A stretch of DNA of 64,000 nt from Aureimonas populi. GTDB taxonomy: Bacteria; Pseudomonadota; Alphaproteobacteria; Rhizobiales; Rhizobiaceae. Position numbers and translations under genes: made by a program. Positions 42,490-50,875 of the stretch are shown here, one piece after another. The stretch covers positions 2,232,001 to 2,296,000 of the forward strand of contig NZ_CP072611.1 of assembly GCF_017815515.1 (NCBI RefSeq), in the 5' to 3' direction. The notes below the pieces were generated by a model that saw only the letters and a list, made by a program, of their open reading frames with translations, was not told where the DNA came from and ran no database searches. Within the stretch, counting starts at the first letter, position 1; each line of letters begins with the position of its first letter.

Positions 42490-42759
42490 ATGGCAAGATC
42501 ACCGACCGTTCAGACCGTCTTCAAGGAAGGCAAGGACGCGCATGAGCGCGGCCTGCTGCGTTCGCAGGTGCCCTACAAGAGGGGCTCGGCGCGCCGTGAC
42601 GAGTGGCTGCTGGGCTGGGATGTCGTCCTGAAGGCGCGGCAGGGGCAGACTGGCCAGTTGCGCGCAAGGGCGGACGCGGTTCCGCTCGACGCGCCCGAGC
42701 TGGCCGACGACCGGTCCGAGGACGCCGGAATCCTCGGCGACCTGCCCAGGCAAAACTGA
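42490..42759 (+). CDS. Small RMF/CrpP-like protein
   Basis: An 89-residue basic protein. The N-terminal 45 residues follow the pattern of ribosome modulation factor and CrpP-type small proteins: G-x2-A-x4-G, VPYKRGSARRDEWLLGWD. The remainder is acidic and variable. RMF dimerises stationary-phase ribosomes in gammaproteobacteria; whether this one does is unknown. A GTG three bases earlier is an alternative start, and no strong ribosome site is seen. Confidence 0.6.
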   Translation: MARSPTVQTVFKEGKDAHERGLLRSQVPYKRGSARRDEWLLGWDVVLKARQGQTGQLRARADAVPLDAPELADDRSEDAGILGDLPRQN

Positions 42760-42843
42760 GCGCGTTCCGCTTTTCTGCTGTTTTCACCGCCGGGCAGGAT
42801 CGGGATGGCCCCCATCCCGTTGCCATGGAAACAGGAGCCTTCG

Positions 42844-43083
42844 ATGACCCTCACCGACAAAGCCCTCTCCATCCTCGCCTTCGCGGCCTATCATGCACTG
42901 GCCAGCGGCGAGAAGGTGCGCGACGTGACCCTGGCCGACGGCGCCGGGCACCGGGCCGACCCGCAAGGGGTGGACGAGCTGAAGGATGCCGGCCTCCTGA
43001 CGGTGGAGGGCGATCGCGGCCGCCTGACCGAGGAAGGCGAGGCTACGCTCGATCGCGTGCTGGGCGCGATCCGCGCGACATGA
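42844..43083 (+). CDS. Small hypothetical protein
   Basis: A 79-residue protein starting MTLTDKALSILAFAAYHALASGE, with a C-terminal half (ELKDAGLLTVEGDRGRLTEEG) that resembles a small winged-helix-type wing. The ATG at 42844 follows ACAGGAG. It is not similar to anything I know. It lies 85 bp after the RMF-like gene and 100 bp before a tRNA-Gly gene on the same strand. Confidence 0.6.
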   Translation: MTLTDKALSILAFAAYHALASGEKVRDVTLADGAGHRADPQGVDELKDAGLLTVEGDRGRLTEEGEATLDRVLGAIRAT

Positions 43084-43183
43084 GGCCGCGCGGGCGCCCG
43101 TTGGCGCCGTCTCGGCCGGATACGAAAGGGCTTCGATTCCACTTGCGCTCCAAACGCCCGTTCGTTACGGCTTGATACGGAGC

Positions 43184-43258
43184 GCGGGTGTAGTTCAGCG
43201 GTAGAACGCCAGCTTCCCAAGCTGGATGTCGTGGGTTCGATCCCCATCGCCCGCTCCA
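43184..43258 (+). tRNA. tRNA-Gly (anticodon CCC)
   Basis: A complete cloverleaf of 75 bases including an encoded 3' CCA. The acceptor stem is GCGGGTG paired with CGCCCGC (one G-U pair). The anticodon stem CCAGC/GCTGG encloses the loop TTCCCAA, giving anticodon CCC. The T-arm contains the standard GGTTCGATCCC. It reads the GGG glycine codon. Confidence 0.97.
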
Positions 43259-43396
43259 ATCCTCCAGAGCTTTCATTCCTCTCTCGCCCTTCGGCGAAAA
43301 TCCGTCCGCCGGGGGCCGGGAAAGCGGATTTTGGCCTTGATATGACGGTGAATGCTGCAATCTTCCGGGCGTAACGCGTGCAAACAGGAGAATGAC

Positions 43397-43657
43397 ATGG
43401 ACGGAGTAGGCTGGATCGGGGCGATCATCATCGGCGGGCTGGCCGGGTGGTTCGCGACCATGTTCATGAAGAGCGATACCGGCGTCTTCCTGAACATCAT
43501 TCTCGGGATCGTCGGCGCATCGGTCGCAAGCTTTCTGTTCGGCTTGCTCGGCGTTTCCTTCGGAGGGTGGCTCGGCTACCTGATCGCCGGCTTCATCGGC
43601 GCCTGCATCCTGATCGCCATCGCCCGCGCCGTCCGGGGCCGGTCCGTCAGGCACTGA
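43397..43657 (+). CDS. GlsB/YeaQ/YmgE family stress response membrane protein
   Basis: An 86-residue inner-membrane protein of the transglycosylase-associated (GlsB/YeaQ/YmgE) family, with three hydrophobic helices and the glycine-rich repeats IGGLAGWFATMFM and GIVGASVASFLFGLLG. These proteins are induced by stress in many bacteria; their molecular role is unclear. The ATG at 43397 has a CAGGAG site eight bases upstream. Confidence 0.9.
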   Translation: MDGVGWIGAIIIGGLAGWFATMFMKSDTGVFLNIILGIVGASVASFLFGLLGVSFGGWLGYLIAGFIGACILIAIARAVRGRSVRH

Positions 43658-43764
43658 GCATGTCCGGCGCCGCGCGGGCCCGCTCGTCGGCCCGCGCGGC
43701 GAGTGGCGTGCGTTGCACCCCGGTGCCGGCTCGAAGAGGAACATTGGCGCTGGCGCTGCGCGCG

Positions 43765-44340
43765 TCAGCCGCGCCGCTTGACGAAGGCGGCCATATGGAA
43801 GCCCTTGCCACGCGCCTGCGCGGCGAGCCGGCCTTTGCGCGCCAGCGCCCTGATGCCGCGCTGCTGCGCTACCCAGGGCTTTTGCGCCGCGTCATCGAAA
43901 TCGACGACATGATGCAGAAGCACGATGCGCCCGCCCGGCGCCGTGGCGTGAAGGATCGCCCGGATGGCGGCGTGCGCTTGCCGGGCCGGTAGGTAATAGA
44001 GAAGCTCGGACACCACCACGAGGTCGAAGGGCCCGCGCGGCATCTGCGCCGGAAGCAGGGCTTGGCGCAGGGTCACACGCGGATTGCCCGCGAGACGCCG
44101 GCGCGCCTCGGCCAGTGCGCTCCCGGAGGCATCCACCCCCAGCACCCGCAGGCTTCGTTTGGCCAGAACCTTGGTCGTCTCGCCATTGGCGCAGGCAAGT
44201 TCCAGCGTGCGCCCGTGAAGGCTCGGCCCGCAGGCGCGCAGAAGCATTCGCCGCTTGTGCGCTTCGAAGGGCGAGGCAGCATAGTTCCAGGGATCGGGAT
44301 CGCGCGCGAACTTCGCCTCGAACCCGTGAGCGTCGATCAT
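43765..44340 (-). CDS. NodS-like SAM-dependent methyltransferase
   Basis: A 191-residue class I methyltransferase that resembles the NodS family, the N-methyltransferases of chitooligosaccharide (Nod) factors. NodS-type features are the N-terminal DPWNYAASPFEAHKRRMLLR and the SAM motif LELACANGETT; the later region is FDLVVVSELLYYLP. The start at 44340 makes an ATGA overlap with the PIG-L stop; an earlier ATG at 44352 is possible. It is the last gene of a four-gene overlapping operon with a GT2, an ACAD-like protein and a PIG-L deacetylase. The substrate is unknown; an amino sugar is a reasonable guess. Confidence 0.82.
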   Translation of the reverse strand: MIDAHGFEAKFARDPDPWNYAASPFEAHKRRMLLRACGPSLHGRTLELACANGETTKVLAKRSLRVLGVDASGSALAEARRRLAGNPRVTLRQALLPAQMPRGPFDLVVVSELLYYLPARQAHAAIRAILHATAPGGRIVLLHHVVDFDDAAQKPWVAQQRGIRALARKGRLAAQARGKGFHMAAFVKRRG

Positions 44341-45053
44341 CTTGCGCCGCATGGCCGCCAATAGACTTCGTCTCCCGCCGTCAGGCGCAGGATCGTGGCT
44401 TCGGAAAGGACGAAGGCCTCGGGATCGTCCGTGATGAGCCCGCCCAGTTGCGAGATGTGAGCGGCGACGGCCTCGCGCTTGGCCTGCCGTACGCCCCCGA
44501 TCGGAAAAGCGATTCGCGCCATTTCCCCCGGCGCGGGATGGTCCGCCTCGACGCCGAGTTCATCCAGCCAGATGGCATATTCGAGGATGGCGCAGGGTGC
44601 CGCGAGCGTTGAAACGGCTTCCATCGCAAGACGCCAGGAATCGCGATGGTCGCGATGCGGGTCGCGACGCCAAGGCAACAGCGCAAGGCCAGGGGCGAAC
44701 TGCGTGACAATCGCCGCCAGATCTCGCGCGGCGGCGGCCCGTTCGGGCGTGCCGGTGGCCGGCATGTCGGCATCGCGCAGGTGAAGGAAGCTGGCGTCCT
44801 CGTGGCCGAGGCCGAGGCGGGCCAGCGCTTCGCGGGCTTCCCCCGCGCGCTGTGCGGCCAGCCGCTCGCGGCTCCAGCTTGCGGAATGGGGGTGCGAGGC
44901 GCCGCCGTCGGTGATGAAGACGGTGTGAACGCGCCGCCCCGCCTGCGCGGCCAGGGCCATGAGGCCACCGCAGCCGAGGGCTTCGTCGTCGGGATGGGGA
45001 GCGATGACGAGGACGGGGCCGCTCGTGTCGGCCAGCGGATCGAACGCGCTCAT
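44337..45053 (-). CDS. PIG-L family deacetylase
   Basis: A 238-residue zinc-dependent deacetylase of the PIG-L/LmbE family, which removes acetyl groups from N-acetylglucosamine-containing conjugates. The zinc-binding motif IAPHPDDEALGCGG lies at residues 17-30 and the later HRDH at 133-136. There is no signal peptide, so it acts in the cytosol. It overlaps the upstream ACAD-like gene (ATGA) and the downstream methyltransferase. The pairing of PIG-L with a NodS-like methyltransferase suggests deacetylation followed by N-methylation. Confidence 0.88.
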   Translation of the reverse strand: MSAFDPLADTSGPVLVIAPHPDDEALGCGGLMALAAQAGRRVHTVFITDGGASHPHSASWSRERLAAQRAGEAREALARLGLGHEDASFLHLRDADMPATGTPERAAAARDLAAIVTQFAPGLALLPWRRDPHRDHRDSWRLAMEAVSTLAAPCAILEYAIWLDELGVEADHPAPGEMARIAFPIGGVRQAKREAVAAHISQLGGLITDDPEAFVLSEATILRLTAGDEVYWRPCGAR

Positions 45054-46141
45054 GCAAGGCCGAGGCCTCGGCCCGGAGTCCACGCGCCGGTGGTGACGGC
45101 GGCCGCGAACTCGGTGGCCGCACCATCGGGGTTCGGCTGGCGAAGATAGGTGCGCAGATCGCGCGAGAGCCGCTCCAGGGGATGGGGGGCGATCAGCCCG
45201 GCCGCGCCCACGCCGCGCTCGGCCTCTTCCAGTATGTCGAGCCCCGCGCGCTCCACCGCGCCGCGCGCGCCTTCCACCACCGCCTTCAGATGCTCGCCCG
45301 CCTGCGCGTCGCTTGCCGCCTGCGCCGCTTCCCAGGCCTCGCCCGCGCGCGCCAGCCACAGATAGGCCGTCTCGACCGCGCATCCCATGCGGGCCAGCCG
45401 ATGCGCCTGGTGCGGATCGCCGGCCCGGCCGGTGCGGGAGAGGTGATCGACAGCGGCATCGAACACGGCGTGCATTCCACCCGCCTGCACGGCCAGAAAC
45501 CGTACCGCGCCGCCGGTGAAGAAGGGCTGGGTGATGTAGTCATCCGGCGCGCCGAGCCACCATTCCGGCCGGATTTCGAGCCCGCTCATGTCCACGATAT
45601 GGCTGCCCGAGGCCCGCATACCCAGCGGGCGCCACCATGCGCGGTCCACCGGCAGCCCGGCCAGCGGCACGAGCAGCATTTGCCGGCCCCCGGCCACCGG
45701 CACGGTGACGATGGCTTGCGAGAGCCCGTCCACGCCCGATGCGAACGCCTTCTTCCCGGTCAGCCGCCCCGCCTCCACGCGCAGCGGGTCGGCCGGCAGG
45801 TCCGTGTTCCAGACGCCGAGAATGCCGCCTTCGTCCGCCGTCGCATGGGCCCGCTCCCGCTGCTCGTCCGTGCCGAAGCTGTCGATCAGGAAAAGCGCGT
45901 TGACATGCCCCTCGAAGATGCGTCCGGTGCTCAGGTCGCCCCGGCCCACCGTTGCCAGAAGGGCAAGGAGCGCCGCCATCTCGCCGGGGCCGGAAGGGGG
46001 ATCGGCAAGCGCGCCGCAGGCATTCAGTTCATCGAAAGCCTCGCGCGGGAAGGCGCCGTCCGCGTCGCGCGCCGGCGCATGGAGGGCGATGGTATGGCGA
46101 AGACGGGCGAGGCGCTCGGCGCGGGTCGGTTCATGCCGCAT
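45050..46141 (-). CDS. Acyl-CoA dehydrogenase-like flavoprotein
   Basis: A 363-residue protein of the acyl-CoA dehydrogenase superfamily: N-terminal helical domain, a central beta domain (GVWNTDLPADPLRVE; LTGKKAFASGVDGLSQ) and a C-terminal helical bundle. It ends with RDLRTYLRQPNPD. The usual catalytic glutamate motif of true dehydrogenases is not evident, and the C-terminus resembles the flavin-dependent monooxygenase branch of the family, so its reaction is uncertain. It overlaps the glycosyltransferase gene by 11 bases and the PIG-L gene by four. Confidence 0.78.
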   Translation of the reverse strand: MRHEPTRAERLARLRHTIALHAPARDADGAFPREAFDELNACGALADPPSGPGEMAALLALLATVGRGDLSTGRIFEGHVNALFLIDSFGTDEQRERAHATADEGGILGVWNTDLPADPLRVEAGRLTGKKAFASGVDGLSQAIVTVPVAGGRQMLLVPLAGLPVDRAWWRPLGMRASGSHIVDMSGLEIRPEWWLGAPDDYITQPFFTGGAVRFLAVQAGGMHAVFDAAVDHLSRTGRAGDPHQAHRLARMGCAVETAYLWLARAGEAWEAAQAASDAQAGEHLKAVVEGARGAVERAGLDILEEAERGVGAAGLIAPHPLERLSRDLRTYLRQPNPDGAATEFAAAVTTGAWTPGRGLGLA

Positions 46142-47189
46142 CGGCCGATCCCTTCAATATCGCAAGATACTCCCGCACCGCCATGCAGGCGATCTCGACC
46201 AGCACGGTCGGGGGGGCGTCCGGTTCGTCCGGCGCGAGCCGCTCGACAAGGGCAGCGGCGGGCAAGCCCTCGGGCGCACCCCCCAGATCCAAGAGCGGAG
46301 GCCGGGCGGCGCCCGGAGGCAGGGCCGCGAGGGCACGCAAGGCCGAGCGCCTGCGAAACCGGGCCACGACGGCCTCCGGCGCCTCGACGAGGATCGGCTC
46401 GCCCTGCGCCTCGGCGCGCATCCACGCCTTCAGGCAGTCCGCCATGCCGCCGGGCGCGCGGCCGGAAAGGCGCGCCGAAACGGTGACGTTGACGCCCGGC
46501 GGATGGGCCAGCAGAAAGCCCGCCGCGCGAGCCTTGGAGACGAAGGCGAGGTCCTCGCGAAAGGGCAGGGGATCAAGCCCCCCGAGCGTGCGGTAGACAT
46601 CCACCCGTACGGCGAGGCTTGCTCCCGTATGGTCGCGATGGCGCGGCCAGGGGTCATGAGGCAGGGGGTCGAGCAGCGAGGCCAACTCGTCGCACAACTC
46701 GTCATACATGGCGTGGGCGCGTGCCCGGCGCAGAAAGGCGGGGCCAAGCCGCGCTTCCTCTTGCTGATCCCCGGAAATGCGCCCGCCCACCAGATCGACG
46801 CCGTTGGCGATGCTTGCCAGCGTGGCGCTTACCCAGTCGTCTGCCGGCACGGCATCCGCGTCAGTGGTCAGGATCACCCCGCCGGAACGGTCGGCCACGA
46901 GGTCGGCTGCCATCTCCATCGCCAGCCTGCGGGCCGTTCCCACATGGGCGACGGCATCGGGAAGCGCGACTTCGGCAAGGATGAGCTGGATGCCGGGGCA
47001 AGCGTTCGCGGCGGCCTGCGCCGCCTCTCGCGAACGGTCCGTGCAATTGTTCAGGACGACCACGACCTGAAGCGAACCGGGCGCACCGCCCCACGCCACC
47101 TGCCGGCCGAGCGCGCGGATTAACGGTGGCAAGCGCGCTTCCTCGTTGCGGGCGGGCACGGCCACCACGGGCACGAGGTCGTGCCTCAT
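46131..47189 (-). CDS. Family 2 glycosyltransferase
   Basis: A 352-residue GT-A fold glycosyltransferase (GT2 family). The N-terminal VVAVPARNEEARLPPLI, the NNCTDRS motif and the metal-binding DADAVPADDW are present; DLAFVSKARAAG lies in the catalytic half. No transmembrane segment is obvious, so it is likely cytosolic. The start is the ATG at 47189; further upstream sequence is not protein-like. It heads the four-gene operon, with its stop inside the ACAD-like gene. Confidence 0.85.
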   Translation of the reverse strand: MRHDLVPVVAVPARNEEARLPPLIRALGRQVAWGGAPGSLQVVVVLNNCTDRSREAAQAAANACPGIQLILAEVALPDAVAHVGTARRLAMEMAADLVADRSGGVILTTDADAVPADDWVSATLASIANGVDLVGGRISGDQQEEARLGPAFLRRARAHAMYDELCDELASLLDPLPHDPWPRHRDHTGASLAVRVDVYRTLGGLDPLPFREDLAFVSKARAAGFLLAHPPGVNVTVSARLSGRAPGGMADCLKAWMRAEAQGEPILVEAPEAVVARFRRRSALRALAALPPGAARPPLLDLGGAPEGLPAAALVERLAPDEPDAPPTVLVEIACMAVREYLAILKGSADAA

Positions 47190-47391
47190 CGGAAAAGCCT
47201 TTTCTCGCCTTGCCGGATCTTTGCTCGAACGGGGCCCATCCGCCTTTCTCCTCGCTTCGGCCTGTGAACGTCGGAAGATAGCGCCGCGATCCACCGTCTT
47301 GAGGGACCTTGCCGCGATTTGCATGACCGCCCACGAGAAGGGCGAATCGGGCACGGCGCCACCCTCGGAACGATGGTCTCACCCGCGACTC

Positions 47392-47424
47392 CCAAGAAAA
47401 TGGCCCGGCCAAGGCAGCCGGGCC
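47392..47424 (-). terminator. Intrinsic terminator after the 25-residue protein gene
   Basis: GGCCCGGC (47402-47409) and GCCGGGCC (47417-47424) form an 8-bp stem. On the minus strand it is followed by ATTTTCTT. Confidence 0.65.
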
Positions 47425-47457
47425 GCGGAGAAGTATTTCAGGATATCTGTCGAACCA

Positions 47458-47535
47458 TCAGAAGACGAAGATCATCAGCAAGATGATGATCGGAATGGGG
47501 ATGCCGATGAGCCAGAGCAGTCCACCTTTAAGCAT
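47458..47535 (-). CDS. 25-residue hydrophobic membrane peptide
   Basis: A 25-residue frame: MLKGGLLWLIGIPIPIII then LLMIFVF. The ATG at 47535 has a perfect GAAGGAGAG ribosome site seven bases upstream, and a terminator lies 34 bp after the stop. It would be a single transmembrane helix with a conserved-looking IPIP kink. Similar tiny hydrophobic proteins occur in many proteobacteria without assigned function. Its size is below usual gene-calling limits. Confidence 0.65.
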   Translation of the reverse strand: MLKGGLLWLIGIPIPIIILLMIFVF

Positions 47536-47798
47536 TGATCTCTCCTTCTCGCAGTCGCTTGAAGGACGAACGGCAAGGCTGCACAGAGGTTCCATCGCCG
47601 CGTCTCGCATCGGCCGTTGCTGATGACGAAGGCGTGTTCGGAGCGATTTATTAAGATCGCAGGGTTAACACCGAAATCAGTGGAAAGGGTTGTTGTTGCC
47701 CTTTTGCATCGAGGCGTTGCGTTTTTGCCCGCTGCCCTGAAAGGGGCCGTTTGTTTGGCGAAGGCCGCCGCAACGATTCCCATCGGTTGGACAGTGCC

Positions 47799-48518
47799 AT
47801 GACACATAAAGATGCTACTCGCCTCAGCCGCCGCGCTTTCGTGGCCGGCCTGCCGCTCGCGCTGGGCGCCTGCGTGCAGACGGGAAATCCGGGTATTGCG
47901 CCCGAGCCGCCCCGCAGGCGTATCGCTCCAGCCTATCTGGCCATGTATGCGGCGATCAACGACGAGCCGCATCCGGTTCCGGCCATCGACCTGACCAAGG
48001 TGGACGACCGCTATTTCCGGCAGATCGTGGCTTTCGCCGGGCCTGAGCAGCCCGGCTCGATCGTCGTCGATCCGCAGCGCCGGTTTCTTTATCTCGTGCA
48101 GGAGAACGGTGAGGCGCTGCGCTATGGCTGCGGCGTGGGACGCGCGGGCTTCGACTATCAGGGCGAGGCGACGGTGGCGCGCAAGGCTGCATGGCCCCGC
48201 TGGACGCCGACGCCGAACATGATCCGCCTCGACCCGGAGCGCAACCTGCCCTACCGGAACGGCATGGAGGGCGGGCCGACCAATCCGCTCGGCGCGCGTG
48301 CGCTCTACCTCTACCGCAACGGGCGGGACACGCTCTACCGCATCCACGGAACGCATCAGCCCTGGAGCATCGGCCGTTCAGTTTCCAGCGGCTGCGTGCG
48401 CATGTTCAACCACGACATCATCGACCTGCACCGTCGTGTTCCGACCGGCACGCGCGTGATGGTGCTGCCGCACGGTTCGGCGGACAGGACCGCCGGCGGC
48501 AGCGGCCCCGTCGCCTGA
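47799..48518 (+). CDS. L,D-transpeptidase (YkuD/ErfK family) lipoprotein
   Basis: A 239-residue L,D-transpeptidase that cross-links peptidoglycan or attaches proteins to it. The N-terminus has a twin-arginine-like segment and lipobox (SRRAFVAGLPLALGAC, C25), so it is probably a lipid-anchored periplasmic protein. The catalytic motif is HGTHQPWSIGRSVSSGCVRM-type: H183 and the nucleophile C199 in SSGCVRM. The ATG at 47799 begins a proper signal. It stands alone, with a terminator hairpin 28 bp after its stop. Confidence 0.93.
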   Translation: MTHKDATRLSRRAFVAGLPLALGACVQTGNPGIAPEPPRRRIAPAYLAMYAAINDEPHPVPAIDLTKVDDRYFRQIVAFAGPEQPGSIVVDPQRRFLYLVQENGEALRYGCGVGRAGFDYQGEATVARKAAWPRWTPTPNMIRLDPERNLPYRNGMEGGPTNPLGARALYLYRNGRDTLYRIHGTHQPWSIGRSVSSGCVRMFNHDIIDLHRRVPTGTRVMVLPHGSADRTAGGSGPVA

Positions 48519-48546
48519 GGCGGAGAGGGACGTTCGGAACGAGAAG

Positions 48547-48576
48547 GAGCCCGCCATGCGGGCTCTCTTCGTTTTC
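48547..48576 (+). terminator. Terminator after the L,D-transpeptidase gene
   Basis: GAGCCCGC (48547-48554) and GCGGGCTC (48558-48565) form an 8-bp stem with a CAT loop, followed by TCTTCGTTTTC. Confidence 0.7.
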
Positions 48577-48657
48577 GAAGAGCCGTCCCGCGTCTTGCCG
48601 GAACCCACCCTCCTGCGCCGCCGTTTCCGGGCGGAAGCGGCTTGAAAGGAGCGGGAG

Positions 48658-48912
48658 ATGTCCGAACTGAAGTATGAAGTGGTCGAGCATGACGGCGGCT
48701 GGGCCTACAAGGTCGGCGGCGTCTTTTCCGAGACCTTCCCCGATCACGACACCGCGCTCGGCGCCGCGCGGGACGCAGCCGAGCGGCAGGGCCTTGCGGG
48801 CGAGACGGAAGGCATCGCCTTCCAGGACGAAAAGGGCCGCTGGCACGAGGAGGTCGCGCGGGGCGATGATCGCCCGATGACGGAGATCGTGGACGGCTCT
48901 GAGCCGCACTGA
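48658..48912 (+). CDS. DUF2188 family protein
   Basis: An 84-residue protein of the DUF2188 family: KYEVVEHDGGWAYKVGG, then SETFPDHDTALGAARDAAERQ and a final WHEEVARGDDRP. The function is unknown; homologues are small cytosolic proteins of alphaproteobacteria. The ATG at 48658 has GGAG upstream. It is convergent with the following glycosyltransferase gene, with only seven bases between. Confidence 0.85.
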   Translation: MSELKYEVVEHDGGWAYKVGGVFSETFPDHDTALGAARDAAERQGLAGETEGIAFQDEKGRWHEEVARGDDRPMTEIVDGSEPH

Positions 48913-48919
48913 CGATCGC

Positions 48920-50875
48920 TCATTCCGCGCGAGCGTCCCCCGCCTCGTTATGGGGCGTCTTTTCCCAGCCGGAGGGATTCGTCACAAGATGCGTGACGGC
49001 TCGCAGGCAGGCGAGGCTCAGCAACAGCCAGTAGGCCCAGAGCGTCCAGAGGCCGGGCAACAGCGTGCGCCTTTCCTGCCGGGTCACGACGCTGGCGGCG
49101 AGCAGGCCGAAGACCGCCAGGGCGGCGCAGATATTGAACAGGTCGAGGATCGCCCATCCGCCCAGGCCGAGAAAAGCCGGGTGCCCGGCAAGGAGCGCCG
49201 CGACCTCGACCAGCACGGCGCCGACGAAGATGGTGTGCATCACGCCGCCGCCCACCATGCTCAGGAACAGCAGTTGGAAGGTGGCGAACCGCCTGGGGCC
49301 CAATTCCTGCCAAAGCCGGACAGGCTGGCGCATATGGACGAGCCATGTCTGGCACCACCCCTTGATCCAGCGGGTTCGCTGGTTGCGCCAGTCGCGCCAG
49401 CGCAGCGGCGCGATCTCGCTCGTCGGCGCGTGGATCGTGCCGGTGTGGAAGCCCCGGCGGGATAGGCGGATGCCGAGATCGGCATCCTCGGCCACGTTGT
49501 GGCTGTCCCATGCGCCCACCGCCTCCAGCGCCTGACGGCGGAAATGGTTGGACGTGCCGCCGAGGGGGATCGGCAGGCCCCGCCGCGCGAGATAGGGGTG
49601 CGTGGCGCGGAAGAGCACGGCATATTCCAGGGCGAACAGGCGCGCGAACCACCCGTCGGCGCCGTTGCGGATCACCAGCGGGGCCTGAAGGCAGGCAAGC
49701 TCCGGCGGGCTTGCGCAGAAGACGTACCAGGCTTCCAGCAACTGGTCGGGATCCGGCCTGTCCTCGGCATCGTAGAGAACGACGTAGTCGCCGCGCGCAA
49801 GGGGCAGGGCATGGTTCAGCGCCTTGGGCTTGGTCCTTGGCCCGCCCGCTGGAACACGCACCAGCTCGAACCCAGCCCGCCCGCTCATGGCCCGTTCCAC
49901 CGCCGCGATGGTAGTCGCGTCGTCCGCTTCGCAGATCAGCTTCACGTCGAGGCGCGAGGCGGGCCAGTTCAGCGCGGCGAGCGAGCGCACGAGCGGCTCG
50001 GCCATCTCTTCCTCCTGATACAGCGCCACGAGCACCGTGTAGATCGGCATGGGGCCGACCGGCAGGGAAAGGGTTTCGTCGCGCAAGCGCTCATCGGCCT
50101 GCCGCCGCCGCCGCTCGCGCGGCCGGTCGATAAGGATGTGCAGGCGAAACAGCGTCCATGCCGCGAAGAACAGGCCGAGCGCCGCGTGGCTCAGCGCCCA
50201 GAGCCCGTAGCCGAACCGCATTGCCGAAAACAGGAGGACGCATAGAAGAATGCCGCCGAAAAAGGCCTGGCCGGCGCTGAGCGTGCTGCGCGCCGAGAGG
50301 GTGGGGCTGGCGGTCGAAAGCCTGTCCACCGCCTCGCGCAGCCGCTGCGCCTCGCTGGCCTGCGCGCCATGGGCGCGGATGTCGGCGAGCGTCGCGACGA
50401 AGAGATGCTCCGGGCGGGAACGCCGCTCGCGCAGGCGGCCGGCCAGTGCGTCAAGCCCGTCCAGCGGTGGAGCGAGGAAGACGCGCGGACGCAATTGCGC
50501 CGTGCAGGTCTTCACGAAACGCTGGCGCGGGTGAGCGGCCCGCATGTCGAGAATGGTGTCGTCCGGCCCCGGCCGGCCGCGCGGAAGGCCGAGCACGCGC
50601 GCCACGGCGTCGGCGAGGCGCTCCTCGCTCGTCAGGCCGCCGGCCAGAAGCTCGGCGGACAGGTCGCTCCCGTTCATCCGACCCCGTTCGCGTGCGACCG
50701 CCACCTCGTGCGCCGGAAGGTCCAGCGCCCGCAGCACCGCCGCAAGGGCGCCTTCGGCCGGTTCCCGCTTTGCATGGCCCGGCGTGCGATCGTAAGGAAA
50801 GGAGGCCGCCTCGGCTTTCGGCGCGGACGAGGGCGGAACGCGATACAAGAGGGTTCTCCGTACGGGGAACTTCAT
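48920..50875 (-). CDS. Family 2 glycosyltransferase with GspE-type N-terminal domain
   Basis: A 651-residue membrane glycosyltransferase. Residues about 40-160 resemble the N-terminal domain of type II secretion ATPases (GspE/MshEN type; LLAGGLTSEERLADAVARVLGL). Two transmembrane helices follow near 215-260. The GT2 catalytic domain has VLVALYQEEE, DAEDRPDPDQL, the acid in AEDADLG and the QxxRW-type motif QRTRWIKGW; four C-terminal helices complete a processive-type synthase layout. The start at 50875 is only 16 bp from the divergent binding-protein gene. It may make a surface polysaccharide, and the N-terminal domain could sense c-di-GMP as MshEN does, though I have not verified the binding residues. 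Confidence 0.85.
   Translation of the reverse strand: MKFPVRRTLLYRVPPSSAPKAEAASFPYDRTPGHAKREPAEGALAAVLRALDLPAHEVAVARERGRMNGSDLSAELLAGGLTSEERLADAVARVLGLPRGRPGPDDTILDMRAAHPRQRFVKTCTAQLRPRVFLAPPLDGLDALAGRLRERRSRPEHLFVATLADIRAHGAQASEAQRLREAVDRLSTASPTLSARSTLSAGQAFFGGILLCVLLFSAMRFGYGLWALSHAALGLFFAAWTLFRLHILIDRPRERRRRQADERLRDETLSLPVGPMPIYTVLVALYQEEEMAEPLVRSLAALNWPASRLDVKLICEADDATTIAAVERAMSGRAGFELVRVPAGGPRTKPKALNHALPLARGDYVVLYDAEDRPDPDQLLEAWYVFCASPPELACLQAPLVIRNGADGWFARLFALEYAVLFRATHPYLARRGLPIPLGGTSNHFRRQALEAVGAWDSHNVAEDADLGIRLSRRGFHTGTIHAPTSEIAPLRWRDWRNQRTRWIKGWCQTWLVHMRQPVRLWQELGPRRFATFQLLFLSMVGGGVMHTIFVGAVLVEVAALLAGHPAFLGLGGWAILDLFNICAALAVFGLLAASVVTRQERRTLLPGLWTLWAYWLLLSLACLRAVTHLVTNPSGWEKTPHNEAGDARAE

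Noticed and set aside
43297..43332. AAAATCCG/CGGATTTT hairpin after tRNA-Gly as a terminator
   Set aside because: The loop is 20 bases long and the stem only 8 bp, with no T-run beyond the stem. It is possible but too weak to list as a feature.
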